Source: Chamaecrista fasciculata (lineage: Eukaryota > Streptophyta > Magnoliopsida > Fabales > Fabaceae). Taken from it: a stretch of 64,000 nt of DNA. The first letter of the stretch is position 1, and every line of letters begins with the position of its first letter. Below the pieces are notes generated by a model that did not search any database, was not told the origin of the DNA, and saw only the letters and a list, made by a program, of their open reading frames with translations. Positions 23,267 through 35,057 of this stretch are shown one piece after another. The translations under genes were made by a program, and so were the position numbers. The DNA is taken from assembly GCA_003254925.1 (NCBI GenBank), contig QANZ01013992.1, positions 51,652-115,651 of the forward strand. The letters run 5' to 3'.

Positions 23267-25331
23267 AGCTGGTTGGATCAATTAGCGATAGTCAAATTTT
23301 TGCTGTACGAGAACTGCCCAAAAGATCCTACAAAAGAGACAAGAAAGAAGGCACTTTGTAATGCAAGAAGGTAAGAATTTCATTTGTTTCTCTCCCTCCC
23401 TACATGTATATACAAAATCATTACTTGGAATTATTGTTATTGGTATATATTTATTATTTTCACACTTCACATGCCGAAGGAAATGTGACAAGTTCAAATT
23501 TACGTGTTGCTTTTAATGAATACTTCCTCTATATAGTTGGGAGTAAATGAGGTGAAATTGGATCCCAAAAGTGAACTATTCATTTCACAGTCAAACAAAT
23601 GAAATTGATCATATCTATTTCATTTCAAGTCTGAATGCGACGAATTCAGAGTTTCAACTTACTCTTAATGAGTCAATTTTTTGTCCGGTTGAGACTATCA
23701 ATATTTGGGACCAATATGAAACTTTTAAAAACATTTAAGACCAAAACAAACTTAAAGGCATACATTTAGAACCAATTTGAATATTGAACCTTTATTTTTA
23801 GTTTGATTTGGCATGGCAATTAAAATATATTAAAACAAAAAGTAAAGAAAGTTATGGATGGATGGAACAGAATGCAGAGGCAGAGTGTTTGCTTCATTGG
23901 TGATATTTTTACATATATGTAGAGGAGCGAAACATGCAAAATACCCCTTGGTTGGAATCGAGTATCATTGATGATATTTTCATTGAGAAAATTTTATTTT
24001 TGTTATAAACTTTTTTAAACTTGATCGAATAATAAAATCTGGCAGATTAATAATGAATTTTATAGTGGCAAAAGAAAATCCTTGCATATTTTAAAAATAC
24101 AACATTTTTATTTGATTACAAAATTGATGAAATATTAAAAAAATTTAATGATGTAATTTATAAACTACTTTTTAATTGTTATTTTAAATGATACAAGCAC
24201 TAAAACATATTAGTTACTTTTTTAATTGTTAGTAGAAAATTGATAATAAACAAATTTTAGGGATAAAAATGACTATAACCACAAATTTTAGCTAGGGACA
24301 AAACAATATCGTCTCATCAAAGACAATAATTACTTTAGGAGAAGTTAGCGTAGTAATTAACACAATTTTTGAAGGCTTATGTATTTTCTTCTTGTTTCGA
24401 AATTAATTAGTGATTATATATGATTGCTCTCTGATATTTAGTATACCAATATTAGGAATGTTGGCAAAAAAAAATATTAGGAATTTCTTTCTAATTCATA
24501 TTTAATATTTGGTCAAATATTTAAATTGGTAACAAAAGACAAGATAGCTTATTCTTTTTTTTTTTGGTTACAAGATCTTCAAAATCTACAATTCAACTCT
24601 CTCATAAATGGATAAAGGTCATTTTGTCATTAATTATTTTTAGGCTACAATTAACCGAAAATGTTAAACTTGAAATACAACTCACATGAATATTTCACAT
24701 TGAGGGCACAATTGACACTAAAATAAAGGTTAATGATTTATGTCACCATTCTCGTTAATGATTTAGACGATGACATTAGACATTAAAGGTACAATTGAGA
24801 CAAATGTAAAATTTTAAAGGTTTAATTGATAAAATAAAAGGTTTCCGGGTACAATTGAGATTTTATAATTTACATACTTCACACAATCTATACTTCAACA
24901 AATAATCTACTCCCCTCCATCTCATTTTTGTCTTTGTCTTCTCCGTCTTCTTCTTCCACTGAGCCTCCTATATTTCTTGGCTTTCTCGAACTTCGCAAGA
25001 GATGGATATATAATCAATATATAAGTTAAAATGCAACAATGCTACCAAAAATTCTTAATATACAATAGCAATCAACTAAAATTGGTCTAGCTGTAAATAA
25101 TTGCACACTAGCTAGCTAGAAAAATCCTTGGTTAAAAAGAGTTTCTATTTTCATAAGATAGCTAGGTGCTGCTTCATGTGAATGCAGTATTATCATTCAT
25201 CATATTCTGCTCCTCACCTGCCCCTCTTCAACTTCAAATCTTCCTGCCAATTCGTACAATTTTAATTAATTAATTAATGCTTCTATTTAATTAAGATCAA
25301 AACCACAAAAGAGAATTAAGAAAAAAAAAAA

Positions 25332-25878
25332 CCAGAGGCGTCTTGGAATCAAAATGTCATTGGGTCCCAAATCAAACCACACATACCCTGCCTTGTAGCT
25401 CCTGAAATCAAAATGCCTAATAACTATGTGTGAACAAGTAATGTGCAAAACAGGACAGGACAGAACAGAAGAAAGAATGTGAAGTAAATAAATGTACCTT
25501 TTACATGACCATGAGTATTGAGAGGGCATTCCACTCCCTCTTAGAGCAACCAGGCGATCCAACACATCTACACACAAATGGAATTTTGAATGATTAATTA
25601 AGAGAATAATAATAATAACTAAGAAATTAAGTAGAGAGTTTAGAGTTATATATATTACTCTTCAAATGAAGAGGGTGATTAGGTGGAAGAGTGAGCTTGA
25701 TATAATGTGGGTGCTGGAGGCGACCACTGTTTCGAGCCAGATAATACATCACTTGAACTTTACGAAGCATTGATTTGGGAAAATATTGGTGAGGCCTCCA
25801 TACTAACCCACCATCTGCTTCTGCTGGCCTCTTCTTCTCACTGTATGATAATCTCCTTGAACTTGAACCACTGTCCAT
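25332..25878 (-). pseudogene. Truncated SOSEKI (DIX-like domain) gene
   Basis: Exon 1 (25878 to about 25655) encodes MDSGSSSRRLSYSEKKR.. then RKVQVMYYLARN, GRLQHPHYIKLTLPP and HPLHLK. Exon 2 (25567-25498; acceptor TGTAG, donor AAAAG|GTACAT) encodes VLDRLVALRGSGMPSQYSWS. Exon 3 (25401 to about 25332; acceptor TTTCAG) encodes SYKAGYVWFDLGPNDILIPR. This is the N-terminal oligomerising domain of SOSEKI/DUF966 proteins, polarity factors at cell corners. Splice phases join correctly. After exon 3 the usual 'G(N/Q)EYVLKGSEL' and the long C-terminal region are absent; the frame meets a T-tract. It lies within array unit B, splitting the small gene's last exon, so it looks like an inserted gene piece. 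If expressed it would give mostly a bare DIX-like domain. Confidence 0.68.
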
Positions 25879-26001
25879 GGCAGATAAAGATGATCAAACT
25901 CAGATCTGATCTCTGTAAGTGGTATTGGTAAAGAGAGGTGATGAAAAGTGAACAACACCTGAGAAAGAAAGGTGGCGCATGTCCTACATAATGAGCTTCA
26001 T

Positions 26002-27258
26002 CCTAAAAACAACACAAAGTACAAATGAATTTAGAGAAAAGGGACATCAGGATTTCACTTGTATTGATTCTACTTCTCAACTTGAATAGATAGATCGAGA
26101 GTTAAAAATGATATTTCTTCTTTCTCTGACCACATTAACCATGCATTTATGAGACAGAAAGTTATCATCTTAGTAATCTAGATCAGACTTAAAGGTTAAG
26201 TGCTAACAGAGTACGTCTTTGAACCAATAGTGTAACAATTGTGAAAGTTTGAAGACCATAAAAAAAAAATATAATTTTAGGACCAAAGTCGAATTCATCC
26301 TATAATTTAAAAATTAATATAAGATTTTCAGGAAAAGACAAATGGATGTTGTTAACTTTTATACTATTAATACTAAAAAGTTTCGACATAAGAAGGAAAG
26401 GTGATGCCACAAGTTAAGAATTCCCAATCAACTATGAACATCTACAGAATGTGCAGAGATACAAGTGCACACCATTAAGAAAAATAAAGGTGACAAAAGC
26501 AACTAATAGCATATTCACATGATATAAATCAGATATGTGTCTATAAGTAACTAAGAAATCAAAAAATATATTATATAACTACAACTGTATGAGATTAATT
26601 AATAATGTGAAAATATAAACATTTTTCAGAAAGCCATGCACTTCAATTTGTGGTGACAAGTGAGAAGGCTTTGGTATAAACATTTTGGACCTTCCTACAT
26701 TAATTGAGGCAATCAATTTAAGTTTTTGGAATCACAGTACAAGAAAGAAAGATGTGTAAGAACAAAATACCTGCATCCACGTCTCTTCCATAAAGCACTC
26801 AGGAGATGAATCAGGAGACAGAAACGAAGCTGCTGATCTGGATATTTGATTAACAGAGTTCTAACAATATTAATGATTCAGAATTTTATTTAACAAATTT
26901 GTATAAAATATAAGGATCGATTGACAAATTAAAGAATGAAATTATAGAGTTGAGTTACAAACTCAATGAATTTATAGGGACCAAAGTATTATTTTAACCT
27001 TCAAAATAATTTTGTATTCTATTCTATGTCAAAATCATCCACTCCCTCAATTAATTTGATTTAATTTATAAATTGTAAAAACAAAAAAGATTTCTGCTCA
27101 ATTTAGAAGAATATATGAATACTTAGAAATATGATCGATAGTCTATTACGTATACCTTTTTTTGGTGTACCATTGATTTGATTTGTAGAAGTTGTATATG
27201 TATCTATCTTTTCTCTATCAGCATCATCGGCATCTTCATTTTGATCACATCCCTCCAT
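26002..27258 (-). CDS. Small array gene, copy B (unknown family)
   Basis: Exon 1 (27258-27156) starts MEGCDQNEDADDADREKI and ends NGTPKK + 1 base at a GTATAC donor. Exon 2 (26832-26771; acceptor GATCAG) reads ASFLSPDSSPECFMEETWMQ in phase, donor GTATTT. Exon 3 begins at 26002 after TTTTTAG with DEAHYVGHAP. Acidic first exon, Ser/Pro middle; in sister copies the last exon is basic (KFEKAKK..RRL.GRRR). A TATA box sits 125 bp upstream of the ATG, and the leader has 'aaccctaag'. Here exon 3 runs into inserted SOSEKI leader sequence and would stop after about 54 codons in a foreign frame; the remains of the original last exon lie at 24950-25013. I recognise no family. Exon-2 differences among copies are often synonymous, which supports coding. 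Function unknown. Confidence 0.42.
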
Positions 27259-27382
27259 CTCCTGGATGTCTAACTCGTTAAAACAAATCAAGAAAGAAAA
27301 AGAAAAAGAAACCCTAAGTTTTTCGCAAGGGGTATGTAAGTGTGCGGCTATAAGGAATGTTTTGTAATGTAATCGTTCAATG

Positions 27383-27391
27383 CTTTATATA
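27383..27391 (-). promoter_or_regulatory. TATA box of array gene copy B
   Basis: On the minus strand TATATAAAG lies about 125 bp upstream of the ATG. The same box and surroundings (AATGCTTTATATAG on the plus strand) stand before copies C, D and E. Confidence 0.6.
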
Positions 27392-28830
27392 GCTAGAGAA
27401 TAGTCCTAGGGTTACTGTCCAACGTTGTTCTAGAAGCTTTACTCATTGTCGTTGTCTTAGCTTCTTGAAAAATTGCCGGTAAATACATTTTAAAATATTC
27501 TTTTAATATTTGAGTATTGTATATTCTTCAGGTTAATATCATTAATAGTTTATCTAACCAATATTTTCAAAGCATTAACTAAAAACATATTTGCAAAAGT
27601 ATCCTTTAAGTCCTCAAATTTGACATCAACTTTTAATTTCGTCTCCAATGTTTGTTTACTGTCAATTTTGTCCCAAAGTTTCACATTTCAATCGATTTTT
27701 TTTTTTGGCTAATTTCCTTCAATAAATTAATGACAGGCTTTATGGTATTTTTAAATTCGAGTTAGAATTTGAGTTTTTTTTTTCTATCAATTTTACATTA
27801 TATGTCCTTAGCCACGTACAATTTATCGTGAATATTTAGCTAAAGTAAGAACAAATGATAAATTAAAATTGTTCAAAATTTCAAACTTTGGAGACAAAAC
27901 TGACAATAAACAATCATTGGGGATAAAATTAAAATTAGATGTGAGGTTTTAAAACAAAAAAGGTGCTTTTGCCAAAAATATTTAATGATCTTGAAAGTAG
28001 AAAATATAGTTTTTCAAACAAAAAATAATTTAGTTTGGTAAATCCAAAGAGTTAACAACATTTGCAATATGTAAATTGAATATTATTTACAAAACTCATT
28101 AACATCATAAAGAAGAAAGAAAGAAGAAAAAAAGTCACTCATCACGTCACAATTTTCCGTTAAAGATTTAGACAAAGTTAAACCTTGGGGTACAATTAAG
28201 ACGTACAGATGTAAAACTTAGGGTTATAATTGACAAAATAAAAAGTTTAGGGTACAACTGAGACTCACACCATAGCTTGAGGGCACATGAAAAATTTTAC
28301 CCTGTAAATAAATATACAAGAAAAGGTTAAAAATTTCATTTTGGTCTTCAAGTTATAAGATGAATTTCAGTTTGGTCCTAATAATAATATTTCCTGTTCC
28401 CCTATGATCCTCAAACTTTCATCGTTGTTTCACTATTAGTCCAAATGCTTGCTCCAATATTACTTTGTTGTTAAGTCTAATTTAGTTTTTCCCTGTTGTC
28501 TCTGCAGTCTTAAGACCCAAGACGTCCATCAAATCTAACGGCTCCCCTTATGCCACATGTCCCATATTGTTTTTCTAGTGTTTACACCCAAAATTTTCCC
28601 CTCCTCTGCAGCGTTTCTGGTTTCACTCCCACCACCTTCTTCTCTGGCCTTGTTTTTTAAATCGAGAATCTCCTTTTATTCATTCAACCAACAGAGAAAT
28701 ATACGCCATCGTGGTTGGAGGGGATTAAGGGAAGTGATCCCACATGTCATTCTATGGCGGATGTCCTACTTGTTAGTTTCTCATTTACTGCTGGTGTCAC
28801 CTTGACATAATAAGAAACTGGTTGGATCAA

Positions 28831-29414
28831 GAGAAAAATCTACTTTTTGGTCCCTGAATTGTTAATGAGTCAACGATTTAGTCCCTTAATTGTAAGAAAC
28901 TACAACCCAGTCCCTCAATTTTACACTTCCGTCTACGTTTTGGTCCTTCTGCTGTTTCATAGTGTAGTGTGGTCGTCCGCAGGGAGTGGGAGTGTGTTGC
29001 AAGAAATGGCGGAGGTAGGAGTGGTTGGGAAGATGTGTTTATTGCTGCAAATGGAGACAGGGAACAAGACGAAGGAGAGAGCCAGAGAGATCCTCAAAAT
29101 GCATGCTCACGTTTGGAGGAACTCTGAAATCCCCAAGTTCATCACTTTTTCATTTTATTCTTTTAATTTAATTATATTAGTTAATGTGTAAAATGAAATA
29201 TGAGTAAGATAGATGATTTGGGAGCCAACTCAGCACTTAATAGTGACACGTCATCACTTAACGGCCATATCATCAACTTAACTGACGGTTAACAGCGGAG
29301 GGACCAAACGTAGACGAAAGTGTAAAATTGAGGGACTGAGTTGTAGTTTCTTACAATTCAGAGACTAAATCGTTGACTCAGTAATAATTGAGGGACCAAA
29401 AAGTAGGTTTTCTC
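28831..29414. mobile_element. Pack-MULE carrying a U-box ligase fragment
   Basis: TTGGATCAA flanks both ends (28822-28830 and 29415-29423). TIRs of about 110 bp begin GAGAAAA(A)TCTACTTTTTGG and carry 'gtccctcaattttacact'. The unit at 48755-48775 is empty. The middle holds host coding sequence (28979-29125). Carrying host gene pieces between Mutator TIRs with a 9-bp duplication is the definition of a Pack-MULE. Confidence 0.85.
28979..29125 (+). pseudogene. U-box E3 ligase (PUB) C-terminal fragment
   Basis: The frame reads SGSVLQEMAEVGVVGKMCLL, then LQMETGNKTKERAREILKMH and AHVWRNS, closely following the C-terminal ARM-repeat end of plant U-box ligases of the PUB20/21-like group (typically ..LCLVLQVDCGSKTKE(K/R)A(K/R)EILKLH..VWRNSPCIP). 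The U-box and most ARM repeats are absent, and the frame diverges right after WRNS where the conserved PCIP should follow. Such ligases ubiquitinate targets; this fragment cannot. It is uninterrupted, so capture is probably fairly recent. Confidence 0.72.
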
Positions 29415-29599
29415 TTGGATCAATTAGAGATGTAGTAAAACTTTTTCTCTATGAGAAGTGACCAAAAGATCTTACAAAAGAGACAAGAAAAAAGGCCCTT
29501 TGAAACACAAGGTAAGAATTTCATTTGTTTCATTCCCACCCTATATGTATATACAAATTCATTCCTTGAAATTATTGTTCTAGGTATATATTTATTATT

Positions 29600-31160
29600 A
29601 TCACACTTGACATTTCAAAGGAAATGCCATTTATGATTTTTGAAAAAGGAGTGGCCACCAAATTAATGAAAATAATTTTTTAAAATAATTTTAAAAAAAG
29701 TGGTGGATATGGCTCAATTTTAAAAAAATGGTCTAAAAGCAAAGATAGATTCGTGCGTCATTTGAGTCGTGGGGAAGGTGTTGGGCATGCTACAACACCT
29801 GTTCAAAAGACAGTTACGCTAAGATAACTATACAAAAATTAAATGGCCTTAAACTTTTAAGATTATTCATCCAAAAAGATAAAATAATAAAAATAAAATC
29901 AAACACAAAAAAAGTAAAGAAATGACAAAAATAAAATAATAAAAGAGGAAAAAAAACAAAAATAAATATTTACAAAAAATTCAGAGTTCAATCTAAATTT
30001 CCTTTAGGCATTTTTATCTATTATAATTTTTTTTATAAATGATAGAAAGGAGAAATGAAAAGAAAATTCTCACAGAAAAATAAAAAAAATGAAATGAAAT
30101 TAAATATGGAATAGAAACAAAATTTTATTTTTAGTTTTTGTATATAAAAAGAAAGAAAATAAAAAAAAGAAAAAGTATATAAAAAACGAATAAAAGAAAA
30201 AAAATTTGTATTTTTTTTATTTTTTTATAAAAAGGGAAAGAAAGAGAAAAATAATAAAAGGAAGAAGAAAAGGAAGAAAAATAGAATGAGAAAAGAAAAG
30301 AAATGAAAAGAAAATTAGAAAAAAAAATAATAGAAAAAAAAAAAACTAAGCACAAGCAGTGAAGGAGGAGAAGAAAGGGAAACTTTTATTTCAGACACCC
30401 AAATTGTTTATTCCTTGTGCTAGAGTCCTTTTGCGATACAGATAGAGATTAATTCGCATGAGAACAAATTAGTTGGATTTCTTATTACCATTTTTATGAA
30501 AGACTAAGTATTTTGACAAGGGGAAACAGCAGAAATGACAACCAAAAACGTTTTTCTATGTGCGATTTAGTCCATGCACATGGTGAGTTGTGATTTGAAT
30601 GCCTTTGGAGAGAAGAGATCCTCATCAGCTCCAATCCATGTTTTCAACCCAAAACAGCCCCAAGAATGAGGAAAACGTAGAGAAAAAAATGATAAATGAA
30701 GTAAAATCGAAATGAGAGATGAAGAACACACACTTTGATTTCCTCTTTGATTTTTTGTCTAAAATCCCTGTTTTCCTCTCTGATTTTTCGTGTCCACTCC
30801 CATCATGTTTCATTCTCATTTTTTAGCTACCATTGGTTCAAGTTATTAAGAAAAAACATGATTTTAATTCTTCAAATTGACCCTAATAAATTCGATCCCA
30901 ATAATTCCAAAATTTCCCTCAGTTCATAGTTGAAAATCACACCAAATTATTAGGAATAAATCTCACTTGAATCCATAGAAACATCCCCATGAATTTGATC
31001 AATGGATTTTGGTTTTTCTCGTTAAAATCATTGATTTTCCTTTTTCATCAAAACCCTAGCATCATACTTTCTTTTTTCTTTTTCTTTTTTTAAATTATTA
31101 AATAAAGGAAAGAAAAACAAAAGTTTATTTATTTACAAAATTTCCCCGGACCAAATGCAG
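29600..31160. repeat. LTR-like block of the 'gtcgccacc' family
   Basis: It begins near TGACATTTCAAAGG and ends near CCAAATGCAGTATTTACA, resembling the solo LTR at 17183-18691. AGAAAA/AAATAA-rich DNA fills 29870-30350. The matching block in unit D is 48957-50905, so this insertion predates that duplication. No clear target duplication and no coding sequence. Confidence 0.5.
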
Positions 31161-31859
31161 TATTTACAGTTATCTACCACAAATGTAATATATATTCGGT
31201 CCTTGAAAATTATTGAGCTGACAAACGGTCTTTTAAAAAAATAAAATACTCAGTTTAGTCCTTGAAAGATCAAAACAATATACTTATTAGTCATTTTCAT
31301 GGACTAAATAGTATACCGTTTTAATCTTTCATAGATTATAAAAATATCCCATTATAATTTTCTGGAGATTAAATTGTATATTTCAATCTTTTAAAGACCG
31401 AGCTGTCAACTCGGTGATCTTTCAAGGACTGAATCATTAGTTTATTCTATATATTATGATGCATTAATTATTATATATTTAGTTTTGTGCAATTGTGCAA
31501 AAAAAAACATACTGATAGATTAAATGACTAAATTGAAAGAAATTATTAGTGGAAAGTCAAATTGAACACCTATGCATTAGGGACCAAAGTAGAAATTTCA
31601 TTCTTTTAACTGATATATAAACATACTGATAGATTAAGATCATACATTTTTCATGTTCTCTGAACTCCATAACTTGTACGGCATGATAGTTTTTGTTTCT
31701 AAAGTTAACCTCTCTCTGTTAGTACTAATATACTGCCTTGTTTTTCCAAGTGCTTAATTTCAGTAAATAAGCAAGACTAACTTTTTCTCCACTACATATA
31801 TATGTTGCATATATAAAAGAAAAAGTAATCACAGATTAGTAAAGTAAATCACCAAGTTG

Positions 31860-31985
31860 GCCATCGAGGGAATTGTCTCTCATCCCTATGAGGCCTTGAT
31901 CCACAAGTAGGCTATTCTGGAAAACCTCATTTATTCTGGATATTGAAGGCAAGCCTACATTTCTTTGGTTTCATTCAATAGAAAC
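31860..31985 (-). pseudogene. Open exon-like fragment, unrecognised
   Basis: On the minus strand an open frame reads GLPSISRINEVFQNSLLVDQ then GLIGMRDNSLDGQLGDLL. I do not recognise it. It lies in the CACTA insert next to the TruB-like exon and may be another captured piece. Confidence 0.3.
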
Positions 31986-32290
31986 TCCTTTATGAGCAGT
32001 GTTCTAACTTTTTCCTCTATCATCAGTGCATCCTATACCAGAATTTCTCCTGGCTTTAAGATAAGATTTAATTGATTCTGCTCACCGGAAGCCTTTTGAA
32101 GTGAGTGTTCTAAATCCTCCTGTAAAAATTTCCAAGAAGCAAGAATCAAATATTTCGGTCCAAATTATCCTCCTGTGACTTTTAGGCCAACATAAATCAG
32201 TCTGTAACACATAACTGGAAGTTGAAAGAAAAAAATTATTGAAATGAGAAGTTATTAATTTGACAATGAGAGTTTTTAAAAAAATGATAC

Positions 32291-32391
32291 CTGCCAAGAG
32301 CCTTCCCAAAATCTGCACATAGTGACCGAATATATGTCCCTTTAGATTCCCTGATGACACCAAATTTGTCCTTAACTCTGTTTGGCTTCTC
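32291..32391 (-). pseudogene. TruB-type tRNA pseudouridine synthase exon
   Basis: The minus strand encodes KPNRVKDKFGVIRESKGTYI then RSLCADFGKALG, ending at a GCAG|GTATCA donor. SKGTYIR(S/T)LCAD(F/L)GKALG is the signature of the TruB family, which converts tRNA U55 to pseudouridine. Only this exon is clear; the catalytic Asp region is absent. It lies antisense to the transposase fragment inside a CACTA insert, so it is best read as captured host DNA. Confidence 0.7.
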
Positions 32392-32590
32392 AGTTCTGAG
32401 AAATCAGAACAAATTAAACAAAAACACTTCAACATTGTCTATTATTATTCTCCTGTGTAAAACAACTATTATTATCATCAATTCTCGAAAACATTAGAGT
32501 TGATCAAATTGGTGCACCAAGAATGAAGAGTTTTTATATAGCTGCTATCTAAACTGTACTAACTTAGACATTATTTTTCATATTTGTAGG

Positions 32591-33036
32591 GTAAAATTCA
32601 AGAGTTTTTACCATTGGATCAAGAACGTGTTGCCTCTTCCGGTATCACTTCCAAAATATTTGCTGAACCTGATGATGCCATTGGGAAAGTGTTTGGACCT
32701 GAACATCCTGGACGTGTGCGTGTTATGGGAATTGGTTCATGCCCTTCTAGTATCTTTGGATTACAAAGACAACTTGTTAACTCCCAAATCAGAATGGGCT
32801 CTAGTGTTAACACTACTTGTAACAATGGTGAAGGAGAGGGCATGATAGACTTAGTGAATCAAGTTAAAACTCTACAAGAACGTTCAATTGCACACCAGGA
32901 GACATTGAAGGAGCTTTCAGAGACCAAGGTAGAGTTACAACAAACTCAATCAAAGTTCAACACTCTCCTCAAATTTCTACAAGACAAGTTTGGAGATGAT
33001 TTACCCCCTCTAGATCAAGAATCCTCACCTCCTTAG
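32591..33036 (+). pseudogene. CACTA transposase-associated C-terminal exon
   Basis: An exon begins after a TTTGTAG acceptor (about 32589) and reads QERVASSGITSKIFAEPDD, then GKVFGPEHPGRVRVMGIG, SIFGLQR and a coiled-coil-like Glu/Gln-rich end (VKTLQERSIAHQETLKELSE) to TAG. GPEHPGRVRGMG is characteristic of plant En/Spm-type 'Transposase_24/Ptta' proteins. Only the C-terminal exon (about 145 codons) remains; no upstream coding exons are seen, so it is non-functional. Confidence 0.75.
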
Positions 33037-33289
33037 TCATGATTTAGTAATTTAGAGATGTTATTTTGGTATTCCAACATTGTTTTTGTTTAGAGGAATA
33101 TTTTTGGTTGATTTGAAAGTCTGATATTTTATGTATGGTTTAATGACACTTTTGGAGTATATGTTTATGAGAATGTATTTAGATATATATTAAGATCTTA
33201 AATATTTGAAAATTAGCCATGCATATTTCTTCTCTTATATGTATTGTTGGAAAGGTATATCAAATGCAGGATCAGAATTTATTTTTTTA

Positions 33290-33683
33290 AAAAACCACAA
33301 AAGCCAATTAGCCACGGTTAAAGCCATGGCTAATAATAAAGAGAATTCATAACATATGAAATTTGCTACTATAATAACCGTAGCAAAAAGTTACTTGGCG
33401 CCCCTATTTAATACAGTTTTGCCACAGTAATAACCGTAGCTAAAATTTATTTTTTATTATTTTCAACGAAATTAAAAAACAATGCCTACGGAGGACACCG
33501 TAGCTAAACATAAATTACCCACGATTTTAACCGTAGGCAAGATGGTGTTACTACGGTTCATTTTACCGTAGCTAAATTAACCGGCCACGCCTTAGTTGCC
33601 CACGGTTACCGCAACCGTAGTAACGCTGTTTTAGCTACGGTTATTGCACATTTAGCCACGGTGTTTACTCTAGCTAAACGCCG
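33290..33683. repeat. CACTA subterminal repeat array
   Basis: At least ten CCGTAGCTAAA or TAGC(C/T)ACGGT motifs in both orientations stand just inside the CACTA terminus. In this superfamily such repeats bind the accessory transposon protein. Confidence 0.7.
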
Positions 33684-33923
33684 CTTTTCTTGTAGTGTAA
33701 AAGATTTTAAAACTTTTAAAGCATGACTGATCAGCCCATGATGATGCCCATGGTCGTCCTCCTAATATACATGTTTAGTATTTTGAGGTATCAAAGAGTT
33801 CTCTATATTTAGTGCATGCAATGGCATTAACTGCATTAACTTGATGAGAAGCTTAAGGCACATAAACATATATAGTCTTCGACCATTATTTCTCTTTCAT
33901 TGCTACATATATATATATATATA

Positions 33924-34102
33924 CTAGAGGCTTTGCGTGCCCTAACGGGCACACAAATATGTATGTAAAATAAAGGAGGGACTAAATCGTTAACACAGTA
34001 AAAAAGAAGGGATCAAATAATAATTTTCCTCTTATTATTAATTTTGTACTATAGTTTTAAAATATGGACGACCAGAAAAGGGTGGAGCCATATAATATAA
34101 GA
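33924..34102 (-). mobile_element. 179-bp mini-Helitron, second copy
   Basis: Same family as 14074-14253: minus-strand start TCTTATATTATATGG, end hairpin (one arm with a single mismatch, GTGTGCCC/GGGCACGC) and CTAG at 33927-33924 followed by T. The matching unit-D stretch around 51440-51480 is empty. Both copies sit in TA microsatellites. Confidence 0.85.
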
Positions 34103-34689
34103 TATATGTGTTTACATTTTGAATTACAACAATCAGACGTCAAAGAAGGTGGCCAATAACGAAAAACAAGAGATAAAAAAAGAATAATAAGAGTATTAAT
34201 ACTGAGGCTGCAAAAAAAGAAGAGGACAAAAAGGGAAAACCAGTGGCCACTGTAGAAGAAATCTCATCTCTAGGATGTTAAGAAAAAAGCCTTGATAAGA
34301 AGAAAAAAGCTTCTAATCAACCTGGAAAGTTAAGAAAAAGCAGTTCAGACTCAGATTTAATTTGCTCAACATCTCTAGGATGTTTCAGCATATGAAGACA
34401 ACTTTATGTAACATGTGTATGTATATGTTTTATATATGCATGTTTGGGTTTAATATCTTTTGGTTTAAGAGAATTATATAGAATTTTGGAATGTGTACTT
34501 ATTATGAGATTATTAGTTAATTAAGTGCTCATGCCTAATAGTACTACAAGAAGGTCAATAGGTGTCCTCACAAGTTATTTAATTAAAAAAATTCTGGCCC
34601 ACCCTATAAATTTTTCCCCTGATGCCATTCAAAGACTAATGGAATCACATGGGAGCTGAGAAACATACTAACACGAGCCATTAAACTAA

Positions 34690-35057
34690 CACTTTAACTT
34701 TAACCCCTTATTTATTTAAATGTCCAATTCAGTCCTAGAAATCTCATGACTCGTTGTAAGTTAGTTCCTCTATATGAATATTCTGTTATGGTAGTAGTAG
34801 GCTGCAGCCTGAAGTTCAACTGTTTAGTACAAAGTAGACTATCAATTTAGTCCCATGAATATTATATGTGCGCTGTTATTTTAGTACTTGTATTCTTAAA
34901 ATGATTGATTTAATCTATAAAAATTCATTACTTGTAGTAATTTAGTCCCTCCAAGACTTGAGTTGTACAATAACAGAATGTTCATAGAGGAACTAGCTTG
35001 CAACGAGTCATGAGACTTTTTGGACTGAATTGGACATTTAAAAAAAATTAGGGGTTA
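34690..35057. mobile_element. MITE with ~95-bp TIRs
   Basis: Arms contain TTAACCCCTTATTTATTT and its inverted partner, and share AAATGTCCAATTCAGTCC, TCATGACTCGTTG and ATTCTGTTAT. It interrupts the third exon of array-gene copy C; unit D (46115-46140) is empty. No clean target duplication. Confidence 0.65.

Larger units (their letters stand above)
14255..23480. repeat. Array unit A
   Basis: This is the leftmost unit of the decayed tandem array. It shares with later units, in order: 'gaatactcatcga' (14305), foldback tract (14430-14870), 'gatggatggaacagaatgcag' (14950), 'gggacaaaacaatat' (17071), 'cttcttgtttcgaaatta' (18723), the last exon of the small gene (19897), its third exon (20122-20160) and 'attgccggtgaatacatttt' (20241). 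The first two exons of the small gene are deleted at about 20240. Insertions in this unit are listed separately. Confidence 0.75.
31505..33697 (+). mobile_element. CACTA (En/Spm) element remnant, 3' end
   Basis: The right end reads CTTTTCTTGTAGTG (33684-33697), the complement of the CACTACAAGAAAA terminus. About 400 bp of subterminal repeats (CCGTAGCTAAA / GCCACGGTTA, both orientations) precede it. The unit-D sequence at about 51260-51280 is empty, so everything from about 31505 is insert, yet no left CACTA terminus is visible; the left end is probably deleted. It carries a transposase C-terminus and a host gene fragment. Confidence 0.75.
23487..34110. repeat. Array unit B
   Basis: It begins with a deletion joint at about 23480, where unit-end sequence (CACACTTCACATGCCG) runs directly into the middle of the foldback tract. 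It then has the same landmarks as unit A, plus the complete promoter and first exons of the small gene (26002-27258) and unit-end DNA (29430-31500, 33700-33880). It carries a SOSEKI fragment, a Pack-MULE and a CACTA remnant. Confidence 0.72.

Noticed and set aside
34540..34560. Left CACTA terminus (ACTACAAGAAGG)
   Set aside because: It lacks the initial C of CACTA, lies right of the 33697 end in the wrong order, and has no subterminal repeats beside it.
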